From Pseudoclavibacter sp. CFCC 11306 (GTDB lineage: Bacteria > Actinomycetota > Actinomycetes > Actinomycetales > Microbacteriaceae), in contig NZ_WBKF01000001.1 in assembly GCF_008831235.1 (NCBI RefSeq), forward strand, positions 124,001 to 188,000: DNA of 64,000 nucleotides. The letters are read 5' to 3'. Positions 8,786 to 17,425 of the stretch are shown piece by piece. A program made the position numbers and the translations under genes. How positions within the stretch are numbered: position 1 is the stretch's first letter; each line of letters opens with the position of its first letter. The notes beneath the pieces are model-generated. The model worked only from the letters and a program-made list of their open reading frames with translations, was not told the origin of the DNA and made no database searches.

Positions 8786-9409
8786 ATGTTCGGCTTAACC
8801 GTGCCCGCCGACGTCGACACTGACGAGCTGCAGAAGGCTCGCGACGCTTTCCTCACCGGTGGTGCGATCACTCGCGACACCACAGGCTGGGTGGTGTGCA
8901 CCACAGAGGAGATGGCCTTAGAGCCGTCCGCAGGGGACGCTGCCTTTCTCGTGCAAGCGGTGCGACGTCATCCGCTCGCAGCGCTCGGCTTTGCGTACGG
9001 TCTGAGGCCAACGGTCTTTGGGGAGTCACCTGACAATGCCGAATGGCTGACCGACTTGGTCCAGGAGCTCGGCAGAGAAGATGACGTCTATCACGCGGTT
9101 GCCCTTATCATCATTGAATATGGAGCACATCTGGCCATCGGGGAAAACGTTGAAAACCCAGCGATTCAAGAAGTGATGGCGAACCTTTCTTACGTTGCGA
9201 TCCGTGCCAAGCTTGTCCCCGCTGATCTCGATCTAGTGTACTTCATCGCGGAAATGGTGCGGAGCGTGATCGAAGCCACTCCTGTACACTTGGGCAAAGA
9301 GGAGCGTTGGCGGAGGTCTGATCCAATCTTGGCATGGGGCAGAGCGATGAGTGGAATAAGTCTCGACAAAGTGCTCATTGGAAACGAGCGGGGGGTCTCT
9401 CTTGGATAA
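8786..9409 (+). CDS. Uncharacterised protein opening the DUF262 operon
   Basis: 207 residues, acidic, mostly helical by composition, without signal peptide or transmembrane helix. It contains a central stretch rich in Ile, Ala and Val (VALIIIEYGAHLAIGENV) and ends RGVSLG. ATG at 8786 follows a GAGAG stretch. The last eight bases overlap the start of the next gene, so translation is probably coupled. No family recognised. Its place as first gene of a three-gene operon with a 2TM protein and a DUF262 protein suggests a sensor or accessory part of that system. Confidence 0.6.
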   Translation: MFGLTVPADVDTDELQKARDAFLTGGAITRDTTGWVVCTTEEMALEPSAGDAAFLVQAVRRHPLAALGFAYGLRPTVFGESPDNAEWLTDLVQELGREDDVYHAVALIIIEYGAHLAIGENVENPAIQEVMANLSYVAIRAKLVPADLDLVYFIAEMVRSVIEATPVHLGKEERWRRSDPILAWGRAMSGISLDKVLIGNERGVSLG

Positions 9410-10196
9410 AGCCTTCAAAGCGACGCGCAGGAGTGTCCTCAGTATCGTAGTTCTCGGTGGTGCTCTAACGCTCCTGGCACTTATCCTCCTAGAAGTTTTC
9501 CGCGATGGTCTTTGGCCATGGCTATATGCGGCGGCAACCAACGTGTTGGGAGTGCTCTTCGGGTTGGCGGTCGTTTCGTTGATCTGGGAGTTTCTTGTTC
9601 GTCGCGAACACAGCAAGGATCTCCTGCACTATCTCCGGCTAGGATCGAGCATCGCAAAGTCGGGATTACAGGATGTGTCTCCTCGTTCGAAGTTGGATTG
9701 GCAACATTTGCTGGAGTCTGCGAATGACATCACCGTACTTACCTACAACGGAGATTGGCTCGACAGAAATGCATACGTTATTCGAGACGTCGCACGTGAG
9801 AGGCCGCTGTCGGTGACCGTCGCAGTGCCAGTGAACGGTGGAGCCCAGCTCGGGCGAGAAGCCGAGTTGCGCGGGATCCCTGCCGACAGATTAGCTGAGG
9901 AAATCGCCGGCGTAGTTGCACGAGCTGCGCGACTTTGGCGCGATGTAAAACAGGGCTCTGAGCAGCTACACAGAGGAAGCAAACTTAGAGTTGTCGAGCA
10001 CGATCTCGACCTCGGCTATGAGGTTGTCACAATCGATCGAACGACGATTGTGACCCTCGCTGCTCCCGGAGATTCGGACGAACTTCGTGATCGTGTTGCG
10101 TTCGTGTATAACCAGAGTCCGGAGGAGTATCCCACGAACTTCTTCACAGCGTACAAGGAGGACCTGGACGACATGAGAAGAATGGATGAGGTCTAG
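9402..10196 (+). CDS. Two-transmembrane-helix protein with a cytoplasmic effector-like domain
   Basis: 264 residues from the TTG at 9402, chosen because a run of six G (9390-9395) sits at ribosome-binding distance; a TTG at 9378 is possible. Two transmembrane helices (about residues 7-29 and 36-55) are followed by a cytoplasmic domain of about 200 residues. A segment reading LLESANDITVLTYNGDWL and a later SVTVAVPVN strand look like the alternating beta/alpha start of a phospholipase-D-like or Rossmann-type domain, but no HKD motif is present. Short N-terminal 2TM anchors with such domains are common in membrane-acting defence effectors. It overlaps the preceding gene and lies three bases before the DUF262 gene. 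Confidence 0.6.
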   Translation: MDKAFKATRRSVLSIVVLGGALTLLALILLEVFRDGLWPWLYAAATNVLGVLFGLAVVSLIWEFLVRREHSKDLLHYLRLGSSIAKSGLQDVSPRSKLDWQHLLESANDITVLTYNGDWLDRNAYVIRDVARERPLSVTVAVPVNGGAQLGREAELRGIPADRLAEEIAGVVARAARLWRDVKQGSEQLHRGSKLRVVEHDLDLGYEVVTIDRTTIVTLAAPGDSDELRDRVAFVYNQSPEEYPTNFFTAYKEDLDDMRRMDEV

Positions 10197-10199
10197 ACG

Positions 10200-11807
10200 A
10201 TGAGTGCACTAGCTGTCGATGCGAAGCAGATCCGCCTTGAGGACTTGCTCAACTCAGTGGAGGAAGGCACGGCGGTACTCCCAGCATTTCAGCGTGACTT
10301 CGACTGGTCGTCCTCGGACGTCGTCAGCTTGCTTGCGACTTTGCTCTCTGATTGGCCAGCAGGGAGTATTCTGCTGATGAGTGGAGCACCGAAGTTTTTT
10401 GAAGTTCGTAAGTTTGAGGACGGTCCAGATCTCGCAAACGATGTGCGGTATGTCGTTCTCGACGGCCAGCAGCGTCTCACTGCGTTATTTCACGCGATCC
10501 GGGGTCGCGGAGATGTTGCTTTCATCCTTCGCGCGCAAGACTTGGTTAACTCTGACGGGAGCGCCGATGCGATCGAGGAACTCATCGAGCTTGTCCCGCG
10601 CGGGGAGTGGAGACGCGACTACCCGCTTGAACGCCAAAGTCGAGAGCGCTTGGTGCCGCTTCATGAGCTCCGAACTGCGTCAGATTTCTTCGCCTGGCGC
10701 GACCGCGTGATCGAAGCGACGCCGGAGAAAGAACGCGCAGAAGTCGGCAGGCTCTTGGCTGATGTCTACCGATCTCACCTTGGCCGGTTGAATACATATG
10801 CGTTCCCGGCCGTACTGCTCGACAACGACCTGCCACCGGCGGCCGTCGCTCGGATTTTCGAACGAATCAACTTGACGGGACTGCGGCTAAATACGTTCGA
10901 TCTCCTCGTCGCACGGGTGTACGATCCTGAATGGAATCTGCGCGATAGGTGGGAAACAGCACGTCGCGAGAGTGAGCCGATTGCGCATTGGTTTGCAGAC
11001 GATGGGCTTCCTGTTATCCAGACAATCTCGCTCAATCTAGAGGGCGACGTGCGCCAGCCTGCACTCCTGAGCCTCAAAGCGCGAGACATTCGTAGCTCGT
11101 GGGATGCGGCAGTGGAAGCGAGTGAGGCCGCGATCTTGAAGCTCCGTAGCATTGGTATCCCTGCGCCTTCCTGGATGCCATACCGCGGTCTACTGCTTCC
11201 GCTCGCTGATCGGGCGATGCGTCTGGGGTCGGATTCACTCGAAGATGACGCTGAGCTCGCCACCTGGTTCTGGGCTCGATCCCTAGGCATGGACTACGGA
11301 GTCGGGTCGAGTACCCGAATAGCGTTGGACGCTCGGCTACTGTCTAAGGAGAGCCCGGACTGGTCGTCAGCTTCCTTCGCGATCGATCGTCGACTGCTTC
11401 AGAGTGCAACTCGCCGGCAACAGTCAGCCCTCTGGTCAGCGTTTACTTCACTTCTGGCGGCAGAAGAACCCCGTGATTTGCTAACCGGCGAAGTAATCAC
11501 TAGCCCCGCGGAAGAGGCAGTCGTTGTCAGTCTCTTTCCACGTGGCGAAGGGAACCTTCACCTACGTGTCCTTGGGATGGTCCTGATGACGCGCCAGTCG
11601 GCGCGTCAGATGCGGAAGGATCGCGGCCGCTTCCTGAGTACTGTCCCTGAAGTTACCCTTGAAACGCAACTGCTACCGGGCGGACCGTTGCTGGAATCGT
11701 TGGCGGACCCAGAGACGTTCTTGCGCCATCGCGCAGGACTCCTGGAGCAACGCGTTAGTGGATACTCCAGTGTTCCCATTCGATGGTTTGACGGCCGAGA
11801 CGAGTAG
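10200..11807 (+). CDS. DUF262-domain protein (GmrS/ParB-like NTPase family)
   Basis: 535 residues. The N-terminal domain has the DUF262 hallmarks LPAFQRDFDW (about 27-36), LDGQQRLTALF with DGQQR at 88-92, and FERINLTGLRLNTFDLLVA (about 220). DUF262 is the N-terminal domain of the GmrSD type IV restriction enzyme and is related to ParB/Srx and DndB; it binds or hydrolyses nucleotides. The C-terminal part occupies the place of the usual HNH-like DUF1524 domain, but the expected HHIFP-type motif appears only as VSLFP, so nuclease activity is doubtful. It forms a tight operon with the two upstream genes. It probably belongs to a defence system. Confidence 0.75.
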   Translation: MSALAVDAKQIRLEDLLNSVEEGTAVLPAFQRDFDWSSSDVVSLLATLLSDWPAGSILLMSGAPKFFEVRKFEDGPDLANDVRYVVLDGQQRLTALFHAIRGRGDVAFILRAQDLVNSDGSADAIEELIELVPRGEWRRDYPLERQSRERLVPLHELRTASDFFAWRDRVIEATPEKERAEVGRLLADVYRSHLGRLNTYAFPAVLLDNDLPPAAVARIFERINLTGLRLNTFDLLVARVYDPEWNLRDRWETARRESEPIAHWFADDGLPVIQTISLNLEGDVRQPALLSLKARDIRSSWDAAVEASEAAILKLRSIGIPAPSWMPYRGLLLPLADRAMRLGSDSLEDDAELATWFWARSLGMDYGVGSSTRIALDARLLSKESPDWSSASFAIDRRLLQSATRRQQSALWSAFTSLLAAEEPRDLLTGEVITSPAEEAVVVSLFPRGEGNLHLRVLGMVLMTRQSARQMRKDRGRFLSTVPEVTLETQLLPGGPLLESLADPETFLRHRAGLLEQRVSGYSSVPIRWFDGRDE

Positions 11808-11843
11808 TCCGTCGATGACCGATCAACGCGCTATCCGAAACTG

Positions 11844-12263
11844 ATGAAGCACACACTCGAACCAGGCCGATCAATCATCGACGCGCTCGATCATCTCGGT
11901 CATGCCCTCGGGTATTCGGACACCTGCGAACACGTCATCGGAAGAACTGCGGCAGTAGACCTGTCTTGGACAGCCGCTGACTACAACGATGTGCCATTGT
12001 TCGTGTTCGAAGTCGGGAGCACTGCATCGGCAGGGCTGGCAAACAATGCACTTAAAGTGTCCGGTCGACGGCGGTTTCAGGTGGTGAGTGCAATCGGCGC
12101 AAGCCGCCGCGGGTCGGCGAGCCTTTCAAACGAAAATACACCGATGATGAGAGTGATTCACGGGATAGTACTCAGGACGCGATTCGCTGGTGCCTGCCCG
12201 ACGAGTGAGCTGGTCAAGCTGATCGCCGTGAGCGGAACGAGCACGGCTGCGAACCCAACGTGA
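11844..12263 (+). CDS. PD-(D/E)XK nuclease-like protein, probably truncated or frameshifted
   Basis: 139 residues. The first 65 look like a restriction-endonuclease core: AVDLSW (Asp strand) followed by PLFVFEVGST (Glu strand), then a helix ALANNALKV-like region. After about residue 70 the resemblance stops and the sequence turns into Arg/Ser-rich low-quality protein; another frame stays open for about 45 codons there. This suggests decay or a frameshift near 12055-12065. No ribosome binding site stands out upstream of the ATG. It lies 36 bases after the DUF262 gene and may be part of the same unit. Confidence 0.45.
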   Translation: MKHTLEPGRSIIDALDHLGHALGYSDTCEHVIGRTAAVDLSWTAADYNDVPLFVFEVGSTASAGLANNALKVSGRRRFQVVSAIGASRRGSASLSNENTPMMRVIHGIVLRTRFAGACPTSELVKLIAVSGTSTAANPT

Positions 12264-12602
12264 TGTATCAGGTGAGTGCTCAGCCTTGTTGGACGCTTGC
12301 CGACCGTCACGTTGAGTACTGAAGAACGCCTATACGTCGTTTCGAGAACTGATGTGTGATGTTGCCAACCTCAGGAATGCCGGAGGGCGCAGCTTAGCTC
12401 CACTTCTCGCACCCGAAGCGAGGAGATCGGCGACGACGTCCGATGCACACCAATTCCCTGTGATCTCGCAGATAAGGGAGGGTGAGATCTCTCGTGAGCC
12501 TCAGAACATGTGCGTGATCAAGTGGCTGCTTCAACAACCCTGCCGATCAGTCGTGCTGGTGACCCCGCAGCGTGCGGGTCGGTCGGTTGATAACGTGTAC
12601 TT
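12264..12602. other. Intergenic stretch between the two nuclease-like genes
   Basis: About 340 bases. An 84-codon forward frame exists but has no sensible composition or ribosome binding site. No clear terminator was seen. The stretch could hold remnants of the 3' part of the truncated upstream gene and the promoter of the 12603 gene. Confidence 0.35.
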
Positions 12603-13769
12603 ATGACGATCTTCTCGAGCAGCGCCCGGACTGACGGGTCGCCCAGAAGGGCGAACGAAACGATGTTCAACTTTCTGGATCGCACCGGATTGCTATACTT
12701 CGAGCCTGTACGTGATCTGCTCGAAGCCTGGGTCAGTGATGTTCCAGCTGAGGCCCGCGGGGGCATCGTGGGCAACCTTTCGAGCGGAGACGACAAGTTC
12801 TATAGTGCCCTGTGGGAGCTGTATCTCTATAAAGTGGCATCCGGGTCTGCTGACCACGTGGAGTTTCATCCTGACGTCACTGGCACCTCCCGGCACCCCG
12901 ACTTCCTGGTGCACGGCGCGACGTCGTACTACCTCGAGGCGGTTGCCGTCGGTCGTCGGCCCGAGCGAGTTGCCACCGAGCGACGGCTGCGCGATGTCGA
13001 GGCTGTGCTCGATCGCGTCCGGGTGACCGGCGTGACCTTGAACTTCGAGCACCATCAAGTCGGCTCAAAGCCGATCAGGGCTGCCAAACTTCGAGACCAA
13101 CTCCTCCGATGGATCGACCGGCTCAATGCCGATGATTTGGCATTGCAACGCGATGAATTTCGACCCGGCGCTCACCGCCCGACATACGAATTCGAGGACG
13201 AAGGCTGGTATTTAGCCTTCGAGGCATTGCCAACCGCAAGAGGAACGTCCCGCAAATCGCCGCTGATCGGAATACGTGGCGACGGTCGGGCCAAGGGGGT
13301 GGACAACAAGACTGGTCTTCGTCGAGTTCTCGACGCAAAGTCAAGCAGGTACGGGACCAGCCTTCCGTACCCCTTGGTCACGGCAATTTTCAGCAACACG
13401 GATTTCCCGACGCGCAACTACGACATCTCAGAGGCGCTCTACGGCCTGAGCGCTCTGCCGCCCGCCAGTGTCACGGACCATATCGACCTCAATGCCGACG
13501 GACACTGGCGTACCAAGACTGGGTGGCGCCGTTCTCACAACCCGAACGTGATCGTCGCGGCTGGTCTGACACTCCACAATCTGACGTCGGTTACGCCCAC
13601 CTTATGGACGACTCTCGAACCGTCGGCAAGAGCCGTTGCTGACATCGAATGGGCAGATCCCGTCGACGTCAGCACACATGATCTACGGACGCTCGGCCGA
13701 CTGCCGGCGCTCGGTTCGCTCGGTATCGACGCAAGTTGGTGCTCTGGGGTGCCCGATTTCGACACCTAG
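12603..13769 (+). CDS. PD-(D/E)XK nuclease-like protein
   Basis: 388 residues, soluble. The N-terminal third has the arrangement FYSALWELYLYK, then EFHPDVTGTSRHPDFLV, then YYLEAVAVG. A helix with an early Glu, a PDF strand and a following Glu strand are what is seen in PD-(D/E)XK nuclease folds, although the final Lys is not where expected (EAVAV). The C-terminal half is of unknown fold. An internal ATG at 12663 is a possible alternative start; neither has a good ribosome binding site. Following the DUF262 operon and convergent with an orphan gene, it is probably another defence or restriction component. Confidence 0.55.
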   Translation: MTIFSSSARTDGSPRRANETMFNFLDRTGLLYFEPVRDLLEAWVSDVPAEARGGIVGNLSSGDDKFYSALWELYLYKVASGSADHVEFHPDVTGTSRHPDFLVHGATSYYLEAVAVGRRPERVATERRLRDVEAVLDRVRVTGVTLNFEHHQVGSKPIRAAKLRDQLLRWIDRLNADDLALQRDEFRPGAHRPTYEFEDEGWYLAFEALPTARGTSRKSPLIGIRGDGRAKGVDNKTGLRRVLDAKSSRYGTSLPYPLVTAIFSNTDFPTRNYDISEALYGLSALPPASVTDHIDLNADGHWRTKTGWRRSHNPNVIVAAGLTLHNLTSVTPTLWTTLEPSARAVADIEWADPVDVSTHDLRTLGRLPALGSLGIDASWCSGVPDFDT

Positions 13770-13798
13770 GCAGCTGCAACTGATACGACTCCGTGAGC

Positions 13799-14941
13799 TT
13801 ACCGGTCAAGGTTTTCGTTGTTGCGTTGGTCGCTGATTCTTTGTGCGAGTTGGTCGAAGAGTGTTTCGCCGTTGACGGCGTGGGCTGGTTTGCTGCCTGG
13901 GCGGTACCAGTCGGCGATCTTGAGCCAGTCGTTGTCGATGAGGTCGCAGTAGGTGTGGCAGGCGTCGATGGTGAGCCAGACTTGGCTGGTTTGTTTATCA
14001 GAGTCGCTGGTTCGGCCGATGCCTTCTGAAATGTAGTCGCGCCATTTGTCTCGAAGCATTGTCCCCTGGGTTGTGGCGAGTACGACGTTCCAGAAGTGTT
14101 CGACTTCCTCGTGTCGGCTGTCAGCGAGTTGGCGGCGTAGCCAGGATTCTTCATCGTAGGTGAAGCTGTTGTGCCAGCCGATGCGGTAGATGGTGTCGGA
14201 GATGGCGTATTCGGTTTCGGCGTCTGAGGCGATCCAGTGCCCGCCGTGGGATGAGACGAATCGTCTGAGTTCGAGGGCGTACTGCACGTATCGGTGGAGG
14301 GCGTGCCGGACGTAGTCGTCGAATGTCATAGTTGAACCCAGCACGTCGAATGATGATGGTTCGGTGTTGTCGTTGGCGGCGTTGGCGACGATGAGTGCCG
14401 CTTCGAGATTGGCGGCCAAGGCGTAGACCGGTGTCCAGATGCGGTAGTAGGCCTCGAAACGCTCAACCCATTGCACTGCGAGGCGGCTGTCCGCTGGGTG
14501 GCGGTGCTGTTCCATCTCGAGCCGGGCTTGTCGCATTGTGGTTTCCTGTGCGACTTCAAGAATCTTCTCGGCAAGGAACGCGACGAGTTTCCGCTCTGGC
14601 TCTTTCCTGAATGTGTCCGCAACGATCAGGTCCAGTGCGGCGGCAGCTTCTCTGCGCTTGGTAAGACTCCACAGGGCAGTGCCTTGACCGATTCCCAGTA
14701 AGGCCTCTGCCTGCTCTTGTAGCGTGCCTCCGCCGAGGTTTGCCATTGCCTTGCGCAGCACCGTGATCACGGGCGCTGGCTCTCGGCATGGAGCATCCTC
14801 CAGGTCTGCCAGGGTGGCGATCTGATGGATGGCCGGGAGATCGAGTGAGCGTATCGCGCCGACGCCATGAGCTACGACCAGTCTGAGGTCCACGAGAACC
14901 TGCTCGTAGCTCGGTATTTCGATTTTGCCCACCATGACCAT
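13799..14941 (-). CDS. Uncharacterised 380-residue protein
   Basis: Start taken at ATG 14941 (MVMVGKIEIP), because the upstream extension to 15013 is unlike the rest; neither start has a strong ribosome binding site. The protein is soluble and mostly alpha-helical, rich in Ala, Glu, Trp, His and Tyr, with a central region around HALHRYVQYALELRRFV and a C-terminal region around WLTIDACHTYCDLIDNDW. No known domain recognised. It is convergent with the nuclease-like gene and divergent from the small-gene cassette that starts at 15036, so it appears to be a single-gene unit in the accessory island. Confidence 0.6.
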   Translation of the reverse strand: MVMVGKIEIPSYEQVLVDLRLVVAHGVGAIRSLDLPAIHQIATLADLEDAPCREPAPVITVLRKAMANLGGGTLQEQAEALLGIGQGTALWSLTKRREAAAALDLIVADTFRKEPERKLVAFLAEKILEVAQETTMRQARLEMEQHRHPADSRLAVQWVERFEAYYRIWTPVYALAANLEAALIVANAANDNTEPSSFDVLGSTMTFDDYVRHALHRYVQYALELRRFVSSHGGHWIASDAETEYAISDTIYRIGWHNSFTYDEESWLRRQLADSRHEEVEHFWNVVLATTQGTMLRDKWRDYISEGIGRTSDSDKQTSQVWLTIDACHTYCDLIDNDWLKIADWYRPGSKPAHAVNGETLFDQLAQRISDQRNNENLDR

Positions 14942-15035
14942 ATATTGCCCAGAATTTTCCGCGAGAGCAACCGGGGCTGTTCCAGTCGGGGAGCGTCTAC
15001 TGAATACCAACATTCAGAACACGAGGAGGTACCCC

Positions 15036-15341
15036 ATGAACGCACTTATCCCGATGTCAGGTGGGAACAATTCGTACACCAGTGTGAGCGGCCAGAAAAT
15101 TGGTGGCGCGCTTGCCAAGCAGGCGAATCAGGCGCAGCAGGAGCTGGCTATCCGATCCGATCTGGCGGTGAGCACCGAGAATGCGGCTGCGTTTCATGCG
15201 AGTGTGGCGATGACCAACACCGTCTCGTTGTTCCGCATGGCGCAGGCAGGTGTAGCAGATATCCCTGAGGCCGCTGGACTTGTGGCGCCGATCTTGCAGG
15301 GGTACGCGCACGGGGCCGTCCGCCGGATGCAGCAGTACTGA
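15036..15341 (+). CDS. Small Ala/Gln-rich protein, first gene of a transfer-type cassette
   Basis: 101 residues from the ATG at 15036, fixed by a strong GAGGAGG ribosome binding site at 15023-15029. It is helical, rich in Ala, Gln and Ser, with no membrane segment. The size and composition resemble the small structural or regulatory proteins seen in actinobacterial conjugative elements, but no family was recognised. It is followed after six bases by a membrane protein, so the two are likely co-translated. Confidence 0.6.
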   Translation: MNALIPMSGGNNSYTSVSGQKIGGALAKQANQAQQELAIRSDLAVSTENAAAFHASVAMTNTVSLFRMAQAGVADIPEAAGLVAPILQGYAHGAVRRMQQY

Positions 15342-15347
15342 CCAGCA

Positions 15348-15641
15348 ATGACGTGCCTGATGTGGTGGGTCATCACCGCTCTGAGCTGGCTGGGTCTTGC
15401 AGTGCTCGTGTGGTGGGCCTTCATCGTGGCCGTCTATCTGGTGAGGGCAACTACACGGCGACTGCAGGCTCGGGCGGCAATGTTCCGACACCTGTGGCGA
15501 ATGCAGCTGGTTCAGTGCCGTGTTCTACGCGAAGAGCGTGAGGCGGTTCGGGTCTCGGCTCGTGAGCTGGAGCGTGTGTTCAGGAAGGCACGCATGCTTC
15601 GTGACGCTCGGGCCCAAATGGAGAGACAACAACACCGGTAG
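15348..15641 (+). CDS. Small membrane protein with cytoplasmic coiled coil
   Basis: 97 residues. One Trp-rich transmembrane helix (about residues 5-31) is followed by a strongly basic helical tail with heptad-like spacing (ALVREEREAV-type repeats), presumably cytoplasmic. The ATG at 15348 lies six bases after the previous stop. It is probably a membrane anchor or assembly factor in the transfer cassette. The family is unknown. Confidence 0.55.
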   Translation: MTCLMWWVITALSWLGLAVLVWWAFIVAVYLVRATTRRLQARAAMFRHLWRMQLVQCRVLREEREAVRVSARELERVFRKARMLRDARAQMERQQHR

Positions 15642-15708
15642 CCGTTTTGCAGCTGCTGTGGCACGCGAAGAAGCAATTTCAATTTTCCAATCGATGAGGA
15701 GTGTCGTC

Positions 15709-16275
15709 ATGACAAGGAATACACAGACGCCGAGGCAGCTTGGTGTGTACCTCAACGCTGAGACGGGTTCGTTGAGTGTTGAAGGGGGTGAGTTTTTTGC
15801 TGCTGTTCGTCAGGTGCAGCATTGGGTGGGGCAGCTCGTGCCTCGGGTCGTCAAACGCATGGATATCTGCGGGTATGTGGGCTCAGCCCATGCGCCGTCA
15901 TCATTGCACGAGTTGCAGGCAGCCGTCACGAAAGCTCAGCAGACGAACACAGTGTTACCAGTGAGCAATCGGCATGTTGAGGGCACGTTCCTGCTGTCGG
16001 CCTCGGCCGAGCTGGGTTTGCGTTTCTTGTGCAGTGCGATTCATGCCAGTGCAGGGTTGGAGCTTTCTCCTGCTGGCCAGCTGCGTGCGGGGGCGCGTTT
16101 ACGCGACGCTGCAACCGTTCTTTCACCGCTGGCCTATCGGGTACTGGAGGCGGCAGTCATCGATGTGCCACTCGCGGAGGCTGTCAATGGCACCCGGCCC
16201 AGTAATGGTCTGCAGTTCATGGTGGCCTCCCTCGTGGATGGTCTGGAAGTTGCGATCCGGGAGGCGGCTGGGTAA
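15709..16275 (+). CDS. Uncharacterised cassette protein
   Basis: 188 residues from the ATG at 15709, chosen because GAGGAG lies upstream at good distance; the frame is open further upstream but without a start signal. It is soluble and mixed alpha/beta, with no cysteine motif or membrane helix. A C-terminal region (LQFMVASLVDGLEVAIREAAG) looks amphipathic helical. It sits between two small cassette genes and the methyltransferase. No function can be assigned. Confidence 0.6.
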   Translation: MTRNTQTPRQLGVYLNAETGSLSVEGGEFFAAVRQVQHWVGQLVPRVVKRMDICGYVGSAHAPSSLHELQAAVTKAQQTNTVLPVSNRHVEGTFLLSASAELGLRFLCSAIHASAGLELSPAGQLRAGARLRDAATVLSPLAYRVLEAAVIDVPLAEAVNGTRPSNGLQFMVASLVDGLEVAIREAAG

Positions 16276-16528
16276 GCGGTGGTGCACGTGGTGGCTGGGG
16301 TGTTGTGAGAAATACTGCGACGGCTATCGCAGCACCGTAACCGCCCTCCTAACAGGGGTGGGGCGGTGTCGTACCGGGGTGAGTTGCGGGGAGGGGGTTT
16401 CTTCCTTTTGCTGCCCGGGTGGTGCGTAATCAGGGGCAATATCAGTGACCCGCTGTGGCGGGGGGTGGCTGGTCTGCGCCCAGAAGTGGCCGGGCCGGTC
16501 ACCGAGGTGTGAGAGGAGAAAGAAAACT
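16276..16528. other. GC-rich spacer before the methyltransferase
   Basis: About 250 bases without a gene. It contains a small inverted repeat, ACCGCCC at 16340-16346 and GGGCGGT at 16361-16367, and several G-rich runs. A promoter for the methyltransferase operon may lie here, but no clear hexamers were found. Confidence 0.3.
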
Positions 16529-17209
16529 ATGAGCAAACGCAACACACGAACACAACAACAGTCGGTACCGTCGGCGTACGTGGGGCCGAGGTTCCGTACG
16601 ATCCTGATGGATCCGCCGTGGCCGGGACAGGTGCCTCGGAGCATATACAAGTCGATGAGGCTGAAGCAGATTCGAGATATGCCGATCGCCGATCTCGCTG
16701 AGGACGATGCCCATTTGTGGTTATGGACGGTCAACGGACTGCAGCCTGAGGCGCACGCGATCATCGAAAGCTACGGGTTCACGTTCCGTAAGGAAGTGCC
16801 GTGGTGGAAGGGGCGACCTGGTCGACCGACAGCGTATGGCATGTCAGATCACGAGCCGTTGTTGTTCGCGACTCGTGGGAAGGCGGAGTTCCATGACCGG
16901 TCGGTGATGACGTCGATCTATTCGCCACGTCTGGAGAACTCAGAGAAGCCAGATGAGCAGTTCAGCCTCATTCACCGTGCCAGTTCTGGTCCTGCGATCG
17001 AGTTGTTCGCTCGCCGGTTCCCGCCGTCGTGGATAGTCCGTGACGGTGGCGAGTATGAGTGGCGGGTGTGGGGTGATCAGGCACCGGTGACGAGTGCGGA
17101 GCAGACGGTGCGCATCCCGGGGTATCCGGTGCCCTCTGATGCCCTGTTTGATACGCCCGCGCCAGGTGCGGTGGCACCTGATGAGGAGTCCGAGCATGGG
17201 GCGGCGTGA
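16529..17209 (+). CDS. MT-A70 family DNA adenine methyltransferase
   Basis: 226 residues from the ATG at 16529, preceded by GAGAGGAGAAAG. The catalytic motif DPPWPGQ lies near residue 30, followed by the family's typical LWLWTVNG strand, VPWWKGRPGRP and a conserved C-terminal GWWV-like region around WIVRDGGEYEWRVWGD. MT-A70 proteins methylate adenine N6 in DNA or RNA; on mobile elements they usually protect element DNA from host restriction. The gene overlaps the next one by one base (TGATG), so it opens a chain of overlapping genes leading to the coupling ATPase. Confidence 0.85.
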   Translation: MSKRNTRTQQQSVPSAYVGPRFRTILMDPPWPGQVPRSIYKSMRLKQIRDMPIADLAEDDAHLWLWTVNGLQPEAHAIIESYGFTFRKEVPWWKGRPGRPTAYGMSDHEPLLFATRGKAEFHDRSVMTSIYSPRLENSEKPDEQFSLIHRASSGPAIELFARRFPPSWIVRDGGEYEWRVWGDQAPVTSAEQTVRIPGYPVPSDALFDTPAPGAVAPDEESEHGAA

Positions 17210-17400
17210 TGAGTGCCGAGACGCCGCCGGTGATACAACGCATCTGGCGGGCCTGTCTGCTCGTGCTCGGGTGCGCCATCGCACTCAATCTCGCCGTGTG
17301 TCTGCTCGGCGCGATCTGGATGTGGATCGTCGCCGCTCTCGCCGTCGCAGCGGTCGTCGCGGCGATGGTGGCGTGGTGGCGGTACAGAAACAGGTTCTGA
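17209..17400 (+). CDS. Small membrane protein with two transmembrane helices
   Basis: 63 residues from ATG 17209 (GTG at 17206 also possible). Two hydrophobic helices (about 12-33 and 36-55) form a hairpin, with a basic end YRNRF. The start overlaps the methyltransferase stop. Small 2TM proteins next to coupling ATPases often act as membrane partners; this role is inferred from position only. Confidence 0.55.
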   Translation: MSAETPPVIQRIWRACLLVLGCAIALNLAVCLLGAIWMWIVAALAVAAVVAAMVAWWRYRNRF

Positions 17401-17425
17401 CTGCGAGATACCGGAGGCGAGCGTG

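Noticed and set aside
8632-8823. A 63-codon forward frame before the 8786 gene
   Set aside because: No ribosome binding site, odd Cys/Arg-rich composition, and overlap with the better supported 8786 start.
12352-12606. An 84-codon frame between the nuclease-like genes
   Set aside because: It has low-complexity Ser/Arg/Pro content, no start signal and no resemblance to any family.
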